A stretch of 64,000 bases of DNA from Halichoerus grypus (Eukaryota > Chordata > Mammalia > Carnivora > Phocidae), in NCBI RefSeq assembly GCF_964656455.1, contig NC_135726.1, positions 32,827,930-32,891,929 on the forward strand, written 5' to 3'. Each line of letters starts with the position of its first letter. The first letter of the stretch is position 1. This document shows positions 1 through 10,280 of the stretch, piece after piece. The notes beneath the pieces were generated by a model. It did no database searches, was not told the origin of the DNA, and saw only the letters and a list, made by a program, of their open reading frames with translations. Position numbers and translations under genes: made by a program.

Positions 1-879
1 CTGCCCCTCTCTGTGGGCAGGGGCAGGACCGCATGATGGTGTGAGCTCCCTCTTAGCTCTAGAATGTGTAAGCCTGGGAAATGGGGCTATGCATATATAA
101 TTGGGGCTTTGAAAAAGCATGTGGAACACTACATGAAATGCAAGGCATCATTATCATGATCCTTAATTCACTTTTCTGTACAGTTTAGCCACTTGTCTGC
201 ATAGTGCTAAGCACAGAAGAGGTAATTTATTTTACAGAAATTGGTTGAATGATTCCAAAACTGGTTCTCACCTTCTAGGTTGATCCCAGGGCATGAGTGA
301 GGGCTCAGATGCAGTTTACCTTGTGATTTGACTATCCGTGGTCTTACAAACACACGTGCTTCCTTGATTCCAGGATCAGGACGTCTTTGCCAAGAACTGA
401 GCCAACATCGCCACATTGGGAGGCATGCCGTGTGGACGGTGAACTTGGCTAAGAGATCTCCCTTGCTGTTAAATTGCAAGGCTTTGTGGGCGGGGGGGAA
501 TGAAACGTTTAGGTGCATCAGGAGCAGCTGATGGAGGCTCTGGAGAAATGTGTAAGAGAATTGGGTTTTCAGGAGACAAAATGCAAAGGCATTTTCACCT
601 CCGTGATGGGTCACGACCCCCAGCATCCATGCGCAGGGGGAAGATGACAGGAAATCCCCCTAGAAGATTTGCACCAAGAATTAAAGAACCTAGTTGAGAA
701 TTATGGCACCACACGCTACAAAAAAAACCCCATATATTAATATACTGAGAGGTGTCAAGAATAATGGACCCTGGGAGGTAGAGTAATTAAATGTATCTTA
801 ATAAATGCTGGGCGATTCTTTTAAAACCCTTTCCCAAGACCCCGTCAGCTGACATGGATTGTATTCTTCCTGTTGGCAG
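1..879 (+). other. 3' end of the upstream ZNF423 intron
   Basis: No exon or recent repeat is seen here. The sequence is moderately AT-rich. Short open frames on both strands carry no recognised motif and are taken as chance. The last 30 bases form the acceptor of the ZNF423 exon. Confidence 0.7.
848..879 (+). other. Splice acceptor region of the ZNF423 exon
   Basis: A pyrimidine-rich run (positions 860-875) ends in GGCAG at 875-879. A CTGAC branch-point-like motif at 849-853 places its adenine about 28 bases before the exon, a usual distance. The AG at 878-879 is the only one that keeps the recognised ZNF423 reading frame. Confidence 0.85.
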
Positions 880-1080
880 GAGGCCTGGAAGGAGAGCCGG
901 AGTGTGATCGGAAAACCAGCCGTGCGCTGGAAGACAGGAACAGCGTGACAAGTCAAGAGGAGAGAAATGAGGACGATGAAGACATGGAGGATGAGTCAAT
1001 TTACACCTGCGATCACTGTCAGCAGGACTTCGAGTGTCTGGCAGACCTGACGGACCACCGGGCCCACCGCTGTCCTGGAG
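880..1080 (+). CDS. ZNF423: Internal coding exon of ZNF423 (zinc finger 1)
   Basis: The translation begins [19 protein letters not shown] and continues through an acidic stretch ([14 protein letters not shown]) into a zinc finger. As I remember it, this matches the N-terminal part of human ZNF423 except for R for Q after ECD and C for S in the finger. The finger ligands are Cys codons at 1008 and 1017, then His at 1056 and His 1065 or Cys 1071, a degenerate Cx2Cx12H finger. The exon follows a pyrimidine-rich acceptor ending in AG at 878-879 and precedes GTAATG at 1081. Both flanking introns interrupt a codon after its first base (phase 1), so the 201 bases equal 67 codons and skipping would keep the frame. 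The family protein is a nuclear factor of about 30 C2H2 fingers that acts with BMP-activated SMADs and with EBF proteins, in cerebellar, olfactory and adipocyte development. Only this piece of the gene is in the window. Confidence 0.94.
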
Positions 1081-1086
1081 GTAATG
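1081..1086 (+). other. Splice donor of the ZNF423 exon
   Basis: The exon ends CTGGAG and the intron starts GTAATG, an acceptable but not perfect donor. If read through, the frame meets a stop codon within a few residues (NAK then TAG at 1092-1094), as expected for intron. The known protein continues with an Asp codon whose first base is G1080. Confidence 0.85.
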
Positions 1087-2310
1087 CTAAATAGCGCCGG
1101 GATTCTGACAGGTGGTTATACGGATAATTGGACATAGCAACAGCTTGAAGCCTCAAGTGAGATTAAAGAATTAATAATGTAATTTTACAGTTAATGTCAT
1201 TTTATTGTGGTGTCTTGGGTCCCCTGTATCCGCCTTTTAAATAAAATTAAAAATAAAAGCAACAGCTTTCTGGCAGGCAGGGATTTGGGGGAAGCACCCC
1301 GTTGCTGCCTCCCCCAAAACTGCCATCTCTAGAATGTGGGCCCAAGCCGGGAGGGTCTGCACCCTGGATCTCTGCAAGGCCTTTTGGAAACCCAGCAATT
1401 AAGAGGTCGTTAGTGCAAAGTTAAGTAGCTTAAGTGTGGAAAGCCGCGTGAAGGAGTGAGCTCGGAGGCTGGGCTTCGATGGGATGGGGGGAATTTCAAA
1501 GGCCAACAAGAGCCCATGCAGAAAGGGACCTGGTTCCACCTCTGTGCTCAGCCTCCTGCTTCTCTGAGCAGGAGAGGGCTGGCTGGGAGCTGTTCTGCCA
1601 AACCTGACTATGGCCCTGTTTCCTGTGTCCTGGCAGCCTCAGAGAAGGGGGCCAAGGCCACGGTTTTACAGGAGCGATTTAAGATGTCATGAATCATGTA
1701 TGTCTGTGTGTCTGGGTCCTATGGGGTGGATGGAGTGGGAGAATGGGGGCCTGTGTATTGCCTGGGAGTGTGGCAGCCATGCTTACAGGGGCAAGGGGCC
1801 GACACAGTTTCAGGCCCCGAGCGGGGAGTCCAGAGCATCTGTGGTCTGACATCTCTCTCCACGGTGGCTGTTGATGCAAGGCTGCAGATGCCGGTTTGCG
1901 GGGAGAGGAACTAAAATCTTAGATCGGTATTCCAAAGGGGACCTGTCTCCTGTTTTGGGGGGGACCTTTGCTGGTAGGAAGCAGGTTGGGATTCAAAACT
2001 CTAACTTCTACTTGTCATGCCTTCTTAGAAGTTTGCAAGCCAAGTGTTTGGGGAACTATGATTTTCCCTCTAGTGACGGCTGTACCTGCACAGCCCTGGT
2101 TAGACCAAGTCCCCTGTTCTCAACCTCTGGAGGAAACACGTAACCAAAAACAGTGGACCTGAGAGGATTCTCACAGTTTTGGACTTTTGGGGGGCTCAGG
2201 AAACCAAATCCCAGTCATTTGGAATTTGTGCAATTTCAACCACAGGCAGAGGTGATGGCCAAGCTTAGGATCAGAATTGGAGGGACATATGGGGTTGGCT
2301 TTTCAGGCCC
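1087..2310. other. Unique intronic sequence, nothing specific seen
   Basis: The first 200 bases are AT-rich (around 1160-1260) and could be conserved regulatory sequence close to the exon. The rest is mixed composition with no repeat, RNA gene or exon that I recognise. Confidence 0.5.
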
Positions 2311-2314
2311 CTCA

Positions 2315-2432
2315 TTTCCCGAGGGGAAATATTGAGGCATGAGAGGGGGTGGTGATTGACCAAGGGCACCTAGGGATTTGGTGGCCGAGCCAGGACCTCT
2401 CCAGGACCTGGGCTGTATAGTCTCATTCTGCT
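2315..2432 (-). repeat. MIR fragment (antisense)
   Basis: The core 'fold-back' phrase of MIR is visible in reverse: a diverged 'gaaa..ttgaggcatgagag' followed by 'gaccaagggcacctaggga..ggtggccgagccaggacc'. This is an ancient mammalian SINE, here strongly diverged and partial. Confidence 0.6.
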
Positions 2433-5400
2433 CGAGAAAATAGTAGATGGCCTGTTTATTCCTTGATTTGGCCCAGAACTGAGGTAGAATCTTAACGATA
2501 CGGGAATGAAATATTGTCTCTGACTTGGAAAACAATCAATGAATTGATCTTCTAATTAAAAGTGATTCTCTTTATTTTCGGAGTGTAAAAGAACCCGTGG
2601 GGCTCGCCTAGCATCAGCCCAGGCCCCCTCAGGACTCCTGCGAAGTGATGCTGCGTTGGGTCTCTGTGGCTCTTGGAGTGAGGCCCCATGCCCAGCACCA
2701 CTCAGTTCTTCAGAACCAAGGAGATTCTCTTGTCTCTCTCCACACTTTCGAGAATGGTGGTGTTTCCAGGTGGCGAAGGACCAGTGTGAGGCTTTGAGGC
2801 CGAATATCGGGGTGTTTTGCTGGAAATAGTAGCTAAATTGTGCCTTCGGTCCTGGGCAGGCCTCTTTTCCCAGTGGCTTTCTCTTCTCTCCAGAGCTGCA
2901 ACCTGGCTGACATCATGGTAACTCTGTCTGCAGGGCCTTCAGCCACCGACACTCCTGCCTGCTTCCTAGCAGGACCCCACTAACGACCTCCATGGGGACG
3001 TGGGAGCCAGGAATCCCCAAGCCCTGGAGCATCGGAAGGGAGTCAGAAATTCCTTAAAGGAGTATGGGAAACGACCTTGCCTAATAGCATCCCTGAGAAA
3101 TTCATTACCGCCCAGTAAAGGTGTGACCCAGTCTGGAGAGTCTCCCTGACATGGAAGTAAAATGTCAGGAGCGATGTTCCCCCAGGTCTTAGGTTCTGAG
3201 GATTACCCAATGACAGGATAAACCACTGGGAATTGTGTGCATATTATTCAAAGCAGGTCCCTACCTCGGCCGCCTGCACACTCTGATCTGCAGTGGTTTC
3301 CTACTGTGTCCCCAGAGATGTTTCTGGAACTATTGGGGTGAGCATTGGGGCCTGTCTGACTGAGGGGGCTCTGATACCCACTCCAGTCAGAGCTGTCCAC
3401 ATTAAAAAGTCTTTTATATATTGGGCTTTAGCACAAGATGTGTGAAAATTGGCTTCTGCTTTAAAAACTTGGAACTGGCACCAAAATGCAATAGCAGGTC
3501 CTCCCAGGCCAGGCTCAGGGGGCTGCTGGATGCTCACCATTGGCCATCCAGCCGCTGGACTAGGGACGAAGCAGGTGGGCAGTGTGGCCACTCTGTCACC
3601 CCGGAGGGAAAGGTGGACCCTCAACAGCCCGACAAAGACCATTTCAGAGAGGGCCACGCTCTGCTGAGGCTGGGCGGGCTCTGGGTGCTCAGCAGATGTT
3701 TCTGAGGGAAGAAACAAGTCTTTTTTGGAGGGAAGGCAGGGGGCCCTCTCTGCTTTTGAGAATTTGGGGCCCAAGGGCAGCACCACCTGTCAATCCCGCT
3801 GTCCACTCCTCCTGGCATCGGAATTAGGCCTTGGGTGTGAACAACACTCGTCCCCACTCATCCCCTGCTGGGGGCAGTCACTGCTGGAATGTGGAGACTG
3901 CACACCCCTCACCAAGCAGGTGTGTCCCGGGGAGGTGGGGTGTGTTTGTGGGGCGCCATCTTGAATGTGGTTCTTTCAGAAAACTGCTTTAAGAGGGTGA
4001 CCTCTTGGCTCTTTCTGTGTCTTTCTGTGGCCGTTGGGGTGGGGGTGGGGCAGTGCCTCATTCCATCAGAATCTGGGAGAGTCGCTGAGGTTTGGAGATT
4101 TTCCGAGGTGGTGGGAAGCTCCCCACGGAAGCGGGGGGACTCCCTGCCAGGATGGCATTGGGGACATGCAGAGGGAGGACAGGCCCCTGAACTCTGCCCT
4201 GAGGAACCCTCACCTGCAGAGATTCTGGAGCTTGAGAAGGCCCCCTCTCCATTGTCCCTTCGTGGGAGGGGTTCGGCTGGGGCCAGAAGAGGCTGTTGAA
4301 GCGTGGACTTCAGAACCCAGCCCTCTTTCTCTCTCCGTCTTTCTCATTATCACTGTCTCTCATTCGTGTCTGAGGAGAAACCAGCCTTAAACCCACAAGG
4401 CATCAAATGTTGCATCCTTAGGACCCGACATGAGATAAGCCAAGAGCTGTCCGCTCTGTGGATACTCAAATCCCCAGGAGCTGATTCCTCCTTGTTCTCC
4501 TCCAGACCCGGCCCACAGGGTGACATGTTTACGGGCTTGGCGTCGGGGGCATATGCCATTTTGCATTCTGCATTTGTTACTGAACGTTTTCTGAATGGAT
4601 TCCCATGCTGCAACATGATCTTCTCCATTATCAGCAGCACTCAAGCAGATGAAGCTTGGGTTGCAGGTCCTGTGTCCATATACTACAAAAATATTAAATT
4701 TAGACCGGTCCGCCAGGGGATGCGGATTTCTACAACAGAGTGGACAAAGGCTGACTTGATGCCTATGATGGGCTTGTCTGTGCCTCATGGAGCATCATTT
4801 GTGGGCCCCAGATGAGGAAATGGCCAGAGCATTTGGTGGCTCTCTGAACTGATGATGGAAAGTCCCCCTTACTTCGGGCCCCGCTAACTGGAACGATGTC
4901 AGAACAGGGAGTGAGCTGAAGTTTACGTTGACCCAGTTTGTGAAGTGTTGGCCAAGCACGTGTGGACCCTATAAGCGGTGGCAGGGGGTGTTTTTCATCA
5001 TCTTCTAGAAGCCCAGAGGACTTCAGTTGCTTTAGAAAGTATCTCTGGGAACTTCCTGGGGCACCATGGAAGCAGGTACGAGAGGTTTGATTTACCCAGG
5101 GGCTGATTCCAATTTTTTATGTGCTCACTGAAGCAGGTCAGCTGTGGACCTTCAGTCTGGATTCAGGTGGAATGTTTTACGGCTTTCTGGTATGAAGACT
5201 ACCTTTTCAGGAGACTCTCTGATTTAGACTGACTGCTACTTTGGCCCAAATTAATGAGGCTAAGTGCCCGAAGACGTTTGGGTGCTGGATCTGTGCTGTT
5301 ATAATGCTTTAGATCCTACTCTCGTAGGGACGTTCCTCCTCATGTCAGGCCTGGGCTGTCGGCAGGGATGTGCACTGTGCCAGTCATGGAATAGGGCAGG

Positions 5401-5822
5401 TCCCCAGGGCCGGAGCACCCGACAGCTTTTGGAGATCTCTAGCCTCTTCACTAAAGGCGCACCACTGGTGTGATTTGGGTTTTCATCGTAGGTAGGGAGA
5501 GGTAGGCAGATGGAGTCTCTTTAGAAAGACTGAGATTTCTGACTCTGGGCCCGTCCAGGTACTTGCTCCATAGAGTAGAAATTGTCTTCAGGACCAGGTT
5601 GAAGCCAAGCATTGGTTTCTTCCTCCAGGCACCATTCCGTGATCTCCGACGCAGACCAGGCTCCTCACTGGGCACAGAGAGGCATCCTTGAAGCACACGG
5701 GGTCCCTGCCACCCCCCCCCCACCCCCCAGGGCTCCACATGTGGGCCACAGCCTCCCTGATTGCTGTCCCCACAGTCCCACCCCCGACACAGTGCACAAC
5801 ACGGGTCAGATTCTGTGGTTAT
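2433..5822. other. Unique intronic sequence
   Basis: No recent repeat is seen over 3.4 kb. An open frame of 170 codons at 4303-4815 (+) has an ordinary-looking peptide but no domain, no flanking splice signals that I can defend and no recognised homolog, so it is not called a gene. A poly-C run at about 5710-5728 precedes the first SINE. Confidence 0.5.
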
Positions 5823-5837
5823 TCTGCAATAGTTTTT

Positions 5838-6032
5838 TTTTTTTTTTTAAGAGTTTATTTATTTGAGAGAGAGAGAGAATGAATGAGTGGTGGGGAGGGG
5901 CAGAGGCAGAGGGAGAAGGAGAAGCAGACTCTGCACTGAGCAGGGAACCCGATGTGGGGCTCGATCCCAGGACTCTGGGATCATGACCTGAGCTTAAGGC
6001 ACACGCTTAACTGACAGCCACCCAGGCGCCCC
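5838..6032 (-). mobile_element. SINEC (can-SINE), antisense
   Basis: Read in reverse, the element starts with the tRNA-Lys-derived head (ggggcgcctgggtggc) at 6032, has box B-like 'tcgagcccc', then a pyrimidine-rich body, and ends in a poly-A seen here as a T-run at 5833-5848. Imperfect target-site duplications of about 15 bases flank it (5823-5837 and 6033-6047, two mismatches). This family is specific to Carnivora. Confidence 0.95.
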
Positions 6033-6052
6033 TCTGTGATAGTTTTTAATGT

Positions 6053-6187
6053 GTTTATCGCCGGTCTCTCCCACTACTGTTGAGCTTCACGAGGACAAGA
6101 GCCGTGTACGTTTTGTTTCCTGTTGGGCCCTAGCCCAGTGCCTGGCACACAGTGGTGCTTAATATGTGCTTGTTGGATGAAGGAATG
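6053..6187 (+). repeat. L2 LINE 3' end fragment
   Basis: Contains the diagnostic L2 tail: 'gagcttcacgaggacaagagccgtgta', then 'gcccagtgcctggcacacagtggtgct' and 'tgttggatgaaggaatga'. It is diverged, as expected for a repeat older than placental radiation. Confidence 0.7.
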
Positions 6188-6224
6188 ATCCCACCTGGTC
6201 CTCCTAATGGTCCCAGCAGGGAGA

Positions 6225-6340
6225 TCCCATTTTTCACCATCCATCCCCATTTCACACATCGGGCAGCTGAGGCTCAGAGAGTGAGGGGATCTTGCTGAAG
6301 GTTAGAGAGCTTGAGCTAAGATTCGAGGTCTGAACAGCTC
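6225..6340 (-). repeat. MIR fragment (antisense)
   Basis: Shows 'ccccatttcacacat' then 'gcagctgaggctcagagagtgagg' and 'tgctgaaggttagagagctt', the reverse complement of the MIR core. It lies directly downstream of an L2 tail. Confidence 0.65.
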
Positions 6341-7239
6341 ACACAGAGAACATAGACTGGGGACAGTGAATGATTTCCAGCTAAATTCCAGACAGACATG
6401 GCTTTTTTGAATGCTCAACTTAAAAAAAAGAAAAAGATGGAGACGGAGAGGGATTTGTTCAAATAGCAACAGCAAAAAAATGAGCTCCCTGTGGGTTAAT
6501 TTTGCTGCTCCCTCTTTGGCTGCCCCCCACTTCCTGAGGACTGGGACCGAGGAGTGTTTCCCCAGCCCCTTCGGAAAGGCAGACCCGCCTTTTCTGGCCA
6601 AGGTGAAATGCTGCTGTGTAAAAAGCCGGGTGGAAAGTTAATTACACCCTGGTTTGTTCAGCTGTGGCCAGAGTGACCTGTGGGCCCTAATTACAGGGCT
6701 GGGGCTTGCGGGAAGGTTGGCACCTTTGCCAGCCTCCTTCCTGCCCGCCGGCTGGCGGGATCTTGCCTTTGTGTGCAGGCTCAGGCCCTCTCTTGCTCCG
6801 ACAGCATGGGTGGGGGCCCTCCCTGCCTTATTGCTTGGGGCGCCCCTCGTACTGGTTCCATTTGGACAGAGCGGAGTCGGCACGGGCAGCCGCTGGGCAG
6901 CGCAGTGCCAAGTGCACAGGTGTTGGGCGCCGCTTCCTTCTGCCCATGGGGAGCATGCACTGCGCCTTGGTGTCAGCCGGCGTCCCGCAGTGCAAAAGGC
7001 CTGGGGGCTGGAGCACAATTAATACCCTTGCATCAAGAGCTTTCCTGCATGCAAACAGCATCCGGCTAGAAAACGCGGAGCAAAGAAGGATCCTGCTCAC
7101 GGTAGTCAGAGAATGTCTAAAGACCAGGCAACAGACCCAGGAAGCCCCTTTCAAATGTTTGGAGAGGACAAACAAACCAGCAACATCAACTATGGAGGGA
7201 CACAGAAGAGACTTCACTAAATGAGGAGGCAGACTCTTC
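6341..7239. other. Unique intronic sequence, GC-rich middle
   Basis: Around 6650-7020 the sequence is GC-rich with overlapping open frames on both strands (up to 172 codons), which is typical of stop-poor GC-rich DNA. No domain or splice structure is recognised. Confidence 0.45.
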
Positions 7240-7995
7240 TTGGGTGGAAAGATTCAATACCGTAAATAGGTCAATTTCCCCTGGATGAACCTGTTAACTT
7301 TACTTAGCCCCTGAAAGTAACAATGGGATTTGTTTAGAAATGGACGAGCTGATTCTAAAGTTCATCAGGAAAATAGGCATGCAGGGAGAGGAAGGAGAAT
7401 TCTGAACAAGAGGAGCGATGGGGAGGGCTGGTAACCAGACCAGATTTTAAAACACATTCTGAAGCCCAGGAATCTAAGTGGTGTGGGATGGATGAGGGCC
7501 CGGAAAAGAGAGCAGAAAGGGATGTGAACAGAACTGGAAATGTAGTGTATGAGAGAGGTGTCACTGCATCTCCGTGGAGGACAGATGGATCACTCAGTAA
7601 CCGGGATTGGGGTGACTTGTAGCCATTCTGGAGAATGGAAATGGGATCCCTCTCCTCCGAAAGCCAAAACAAATCCCAAATGGATCAGAAATCTAAACAG
7701 AAAAAGAACACTTGAAAATACTAAAGGAAAACATAAGTGGGTTTTTAAAGAATATGATGAGATCAGAGTGGGGAAGCCTTTTCTAAATATAACCGTAAAC
7801 CCAAAAGCCATAAAACAAAAGACAAATATTCGACCACCTAAAAATAAAACATTTCTGCATAGCCAAAACCACAATAAACCAAACCAAAGACACATATCAC
7901 GGGCAAAAGATATTTTTCCTTGATGTGTAAGAAACTCCTACCAACACTAAGAAAAGAACCAATAAATCAACAGGAAAGCAGGGCGAAGTCTGGGC
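7240..7995 (+). repeat. Ancient L1 LINE, end of ORF2 and 3' part
   Basis: The nucleotide string follows the 3' half of L1 ORF2: an opening like 'ggatgggaagactcaatattgtaaa', then 'gagctgattctaaagttcatcaggaaaa', 'ggatccctctcctccgaaagcc', 'atggatcagaaatctaaac' and 'ggggaagccttttctaaatat'. The frame is broken by substitutions and small gaps. A readable piece at 7549-7923 includes KWDPS and KPFLNITVNPKAIKQK, ORF2 C-terminal motifs. It is a dead old mammalian L1 (L1M type), not a gene. Confidence 0.82.
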
Positions 7996-8160
7996 TGCCT
8001 GAGGTCAGCCCCTGCTCAGAACGGTTGGTGCCCCACTGGTCTTCAGATATTTTGAATATCTCCCGTGCGCAAAGGACAGAAGTGGAACCAGAAAGAGATA
8101 CACTAATGAGATCTTACACATTGAGGAAGGAACCTTCTTTAGAAGAGAACTGTCAACTTT

Positions 8161-8399
8161 GTTTTAAAGATTTATTTATTCATTTGAGAGAGAAAGAGAG
8201 AGAGAGAGAGCGAGCGGGAGTGGGGGAGTGGGGGCGGGGGGAGGGGCAGAGGCAGAGGGAGAGAGAGAGAGAGAGAGAATCTCAAGCAGACTCCACACAG
8301 AACCCGATGACGAGGGGCTCCATCTCACTACCCTGAGACCATGACCTGAGCCAAAATCAAGAGTTGGACGTTTAGCCGACTGAGTCCCCCAGGCACCCT
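8161..8399 (-). mobile_element. SINEC (can-SINE), antisense, nested in L1
   Basis: It has the expected order in reverse: degenerate head 'gactgagtcccccaggcacc' at about 8379-8398, the body 'ccatgacctgagcc', a long GA-rich expansion at 8186-8280, and 'tttaaagatttatttatt' at the start. Target-site duplications of about 16 bases (8145-8160 and 8400-8415) match at 13 positions. The expanded (GA)n interior is unusual for the family. Confidence 0.93.
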
Positions 8400-8415
8400 G
8401 AGAACTGTAAATTTA

Positions 8416-8510
8416 GACCACAAGAAACTACCTACTATTTTTAACCTACCAGATTGGCAAATATTTACAAACCCACTGTGCTGGTGAGGACATATGCCTT
8501 GATGCCAGGG
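8416..8510 (+). repeat. Continuation of the same L1 after a SINE insertion
   Basis: The text 'accacaagaaactacctactatttttaacc' followed by 'cagattggcaaat' and 'gtgctggtgaggac' is the L1 segment that normally follows ORF2 sequence like that at 7240-7995. The can-SINE at 8161-8399 separates the two, so the SINE is younger. Bases 7996-8144 are less clearly L1. Confidence 0.65.
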
Positions 8511-8519
8511 CTTGTTCTC

Positions 8520-8720
8520 CTCTCTGTCCCCAGGGTAGTGTTGGCCTATAGCTAGAACACGTAGTAGGTGCTCAAGAAAAGTCTGTTGCTCTTGTCGCCA
8601 GGGAGCCACAACCTCCATGAGGGAAAAGCTGTCAGCAATTAGGCAGGTATGAGCTTGTAAAAAGAAAGAATCCGTGAGCCATGCCTGGACATAGTAGGTC
8701 TTCAACGAATGAATCATCAG
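8520..8720 (+). repeat. L2-like tail fragments
   Basis: Two diverged copies of the L2 end phrase are seen: 'gaacacgtagtaggtgctcaag' near 8553-8577 and 'gcctggacatagtaggtctt' near 8683-8702. From 8745 a phrase like 'tattgagcatgtgctatgtg' begins an unassigned old repeat that runs to about 8825. Confidence 0.45.
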
Positions 8721-8933
8721 AACGGGGAGTTACAGAAGGAAGAGATGCTTTACTCATTGAGCAAGTATTGAGCATGTGCTATGTGTAGGGACCCTTCTGG
8801 GTGCTGGGGATGTAGGAACTGTTTATTTAAATAAAAGGTAACCCAGTGGAGAAGGTATTCACTTCACAAAAGCATTCCGTGACTTGTAAGGTGACGTGCC
8901 CTGGGTGGCCAGGGTCTTTAAAAGATGCTTCCA

Positions 8934-9135
8934 GGGGCACCTGGGTGGTGCAGTCGGTTAAGTGTCCGACTCTCGGTTTCGGCTCAGGTCGTGATCTCAG
9001 GGTCATGGGATCGAGCCCCGCGCCAGGCTCCACGCTGAGCGGGAAGTCTGCTGGAGATTCTCTCCCTCTGTCCCTCCCTCCACGCCTGCTTGTGTGTGCC
9101 CTCGCTTTCTCTTTCTCTAAATAAATAAATAAATC
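8934..9135 (+). mobile_element. SINEC (can-SINE), sense orientation
   Basis: This is the only can-SINE in gene orientation in the window. It starts 'ggggcacctgggtggtgcag' with A-box-like 'gtgcagtcggttaag', then 'gggatcgagcccc' (B-box-like), a CT-rich body and an (AAAT)n tail at 9117-9134. Target-site duplications of 13 bases flank it (8921-8933 and 9136-9148, one mismatch). Confidence 0.95.
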
Positions 9136-9148
9136 AGAGATGCTTCCA

Positions 9149-10181
9149 CGTACAGAGATGTCGTCTGAGGGGGTATCCGAGAGGATGCTGACTGTGAGCG
9201 CTGTCCTGTGAGCGTGCTGCCATTTTGGAGGAAAGCGGATGGGCAGGGTGAGCCACCGGCCAGTCTGGGTCTGCCCCGCCCGTGGTGAGATCAGAACCTT
9301 CCCTAAATTGCCTGCTCCCTGCCCTCCGAGTTCCCCACCAGAAGGCGCCTGGGAAGTCAGCAGGCTGCTTGGGACCGTGGTTCTCTCTGGGCTCGGGCTG
9401 TGCCCTGGCTCCTGGTGGTCATGTGGAGGGGAGTTGCTTTTCAGATGCTGGTGCGATTACTCACCTCCTGTGGGGCCCACAGGTTTACAGAGTGTATCCC
9501 CCTTGACTTGATTATGTGGAGCGAACGCTGCTATCACGTTGGAGGGCCCGTAGGTCTCTCCAAAAATTGGACACCACATCTAACAGTGTAGAGGTCAGGG
9601 GTCAAGGTGGGAAGAATCCACATGTCTCTTGGTTTCCACGGGAAACGGTGTGTCCATGCGTGTGTTCTGAGGTTTCTGAGGGCTCTCCAAAGTGGAGAGG
9701 ATCTTTTCCTTCTGTCCCACGCAGCTAGCCTGATTACCCCGATGGGTTTCGGAATCATTGCGCCCAAGGGCGGGTTCCTTTGTGTCCGGGGTGGGCCAGA
9801 GTGGAATTCAGGTGAGGTGCCCGACACGGGGAAGGCGTCTGCTGCAAACCCCCTGGGATGAGCCTCAGTGAGGGGACCCTGCAGAGGCCTTGCAAGAGTG
9901 ATGAGGACTGGCCCGGGACCGGCCCAGTCTGGATCCTGGTTTCCTCTCCTTTCCTGGCAGCAGCCAAACCTTCCGCTGGCTTCCTGTTGTTCGGGCCAGG
10001 ATGTACACCCAGCGGGACCTCAAGGTCCTGGGAGGAAAAGACAAACCCCAAGCTGGCCTTCAGGCTGGTTGCGTGTATATTTCTGAGTCCAACCTGCTGT
10101 CATCCATTTCAGCTTGGAAGTTTCCAGAAGGTACATGTCGTGCCAGCAAGTTGTGATACCATACCTACTGTGAGCCTGGGG

Positions 10182-10191
<10 letters not shown>
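9149..10191. other. Unique intronic sequence
   Basis: Moderately GC-rich sequence with no recognised repeat, exon or RNA. Short open frames on both strands overlap one another and lack domains. Confidence 0.45.
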
Positions 10192-10234
<43 letters not shown>

Positions 10235-10244
10235 TGAGAGAGCG

Positions 10245-10276
<32 letters not shown>
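10192..10276. repeat. Compound (TG)n-(GA)n microsatellite
   Basis: A pure TG run covers about 10192-10230, then a 20-base bridge, then a GA run at 10249-10276. It creates open frames of Val-Cys repeats that are not genes. Such compound tracts are usually length-polymorphic. Confidence 0.95.

Positions 10277-10280
<4 letters not shown>

Noticed and set aside
4303..4815. 170-codon plus-strand frame in unique sequence
   Set aside because: No domain, no supported splice sites and no recognised homolog; a frame this long is expected occasionally in 64 kb read in six frames.
5264..5473. Additional downstream ZNF423 exon
   Set aside because: No zinc-finger ligand pattern and no acceptor/donor pair consistent with phase 1; the expected next exon is much larger.
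7549..7923. 124-codon frame as a gene
   Set aside because: It is the decayed C-terminal part of L1 ORF2, continuous with L1 nucleotide text on both sides.
8934..9010. A tRNA gene
   Set aside because: A-box and B-box-like sequences belong to the tRNA-derived head of a can-SINE; the cloverleaf is not intact and target-site duplications flank the element.
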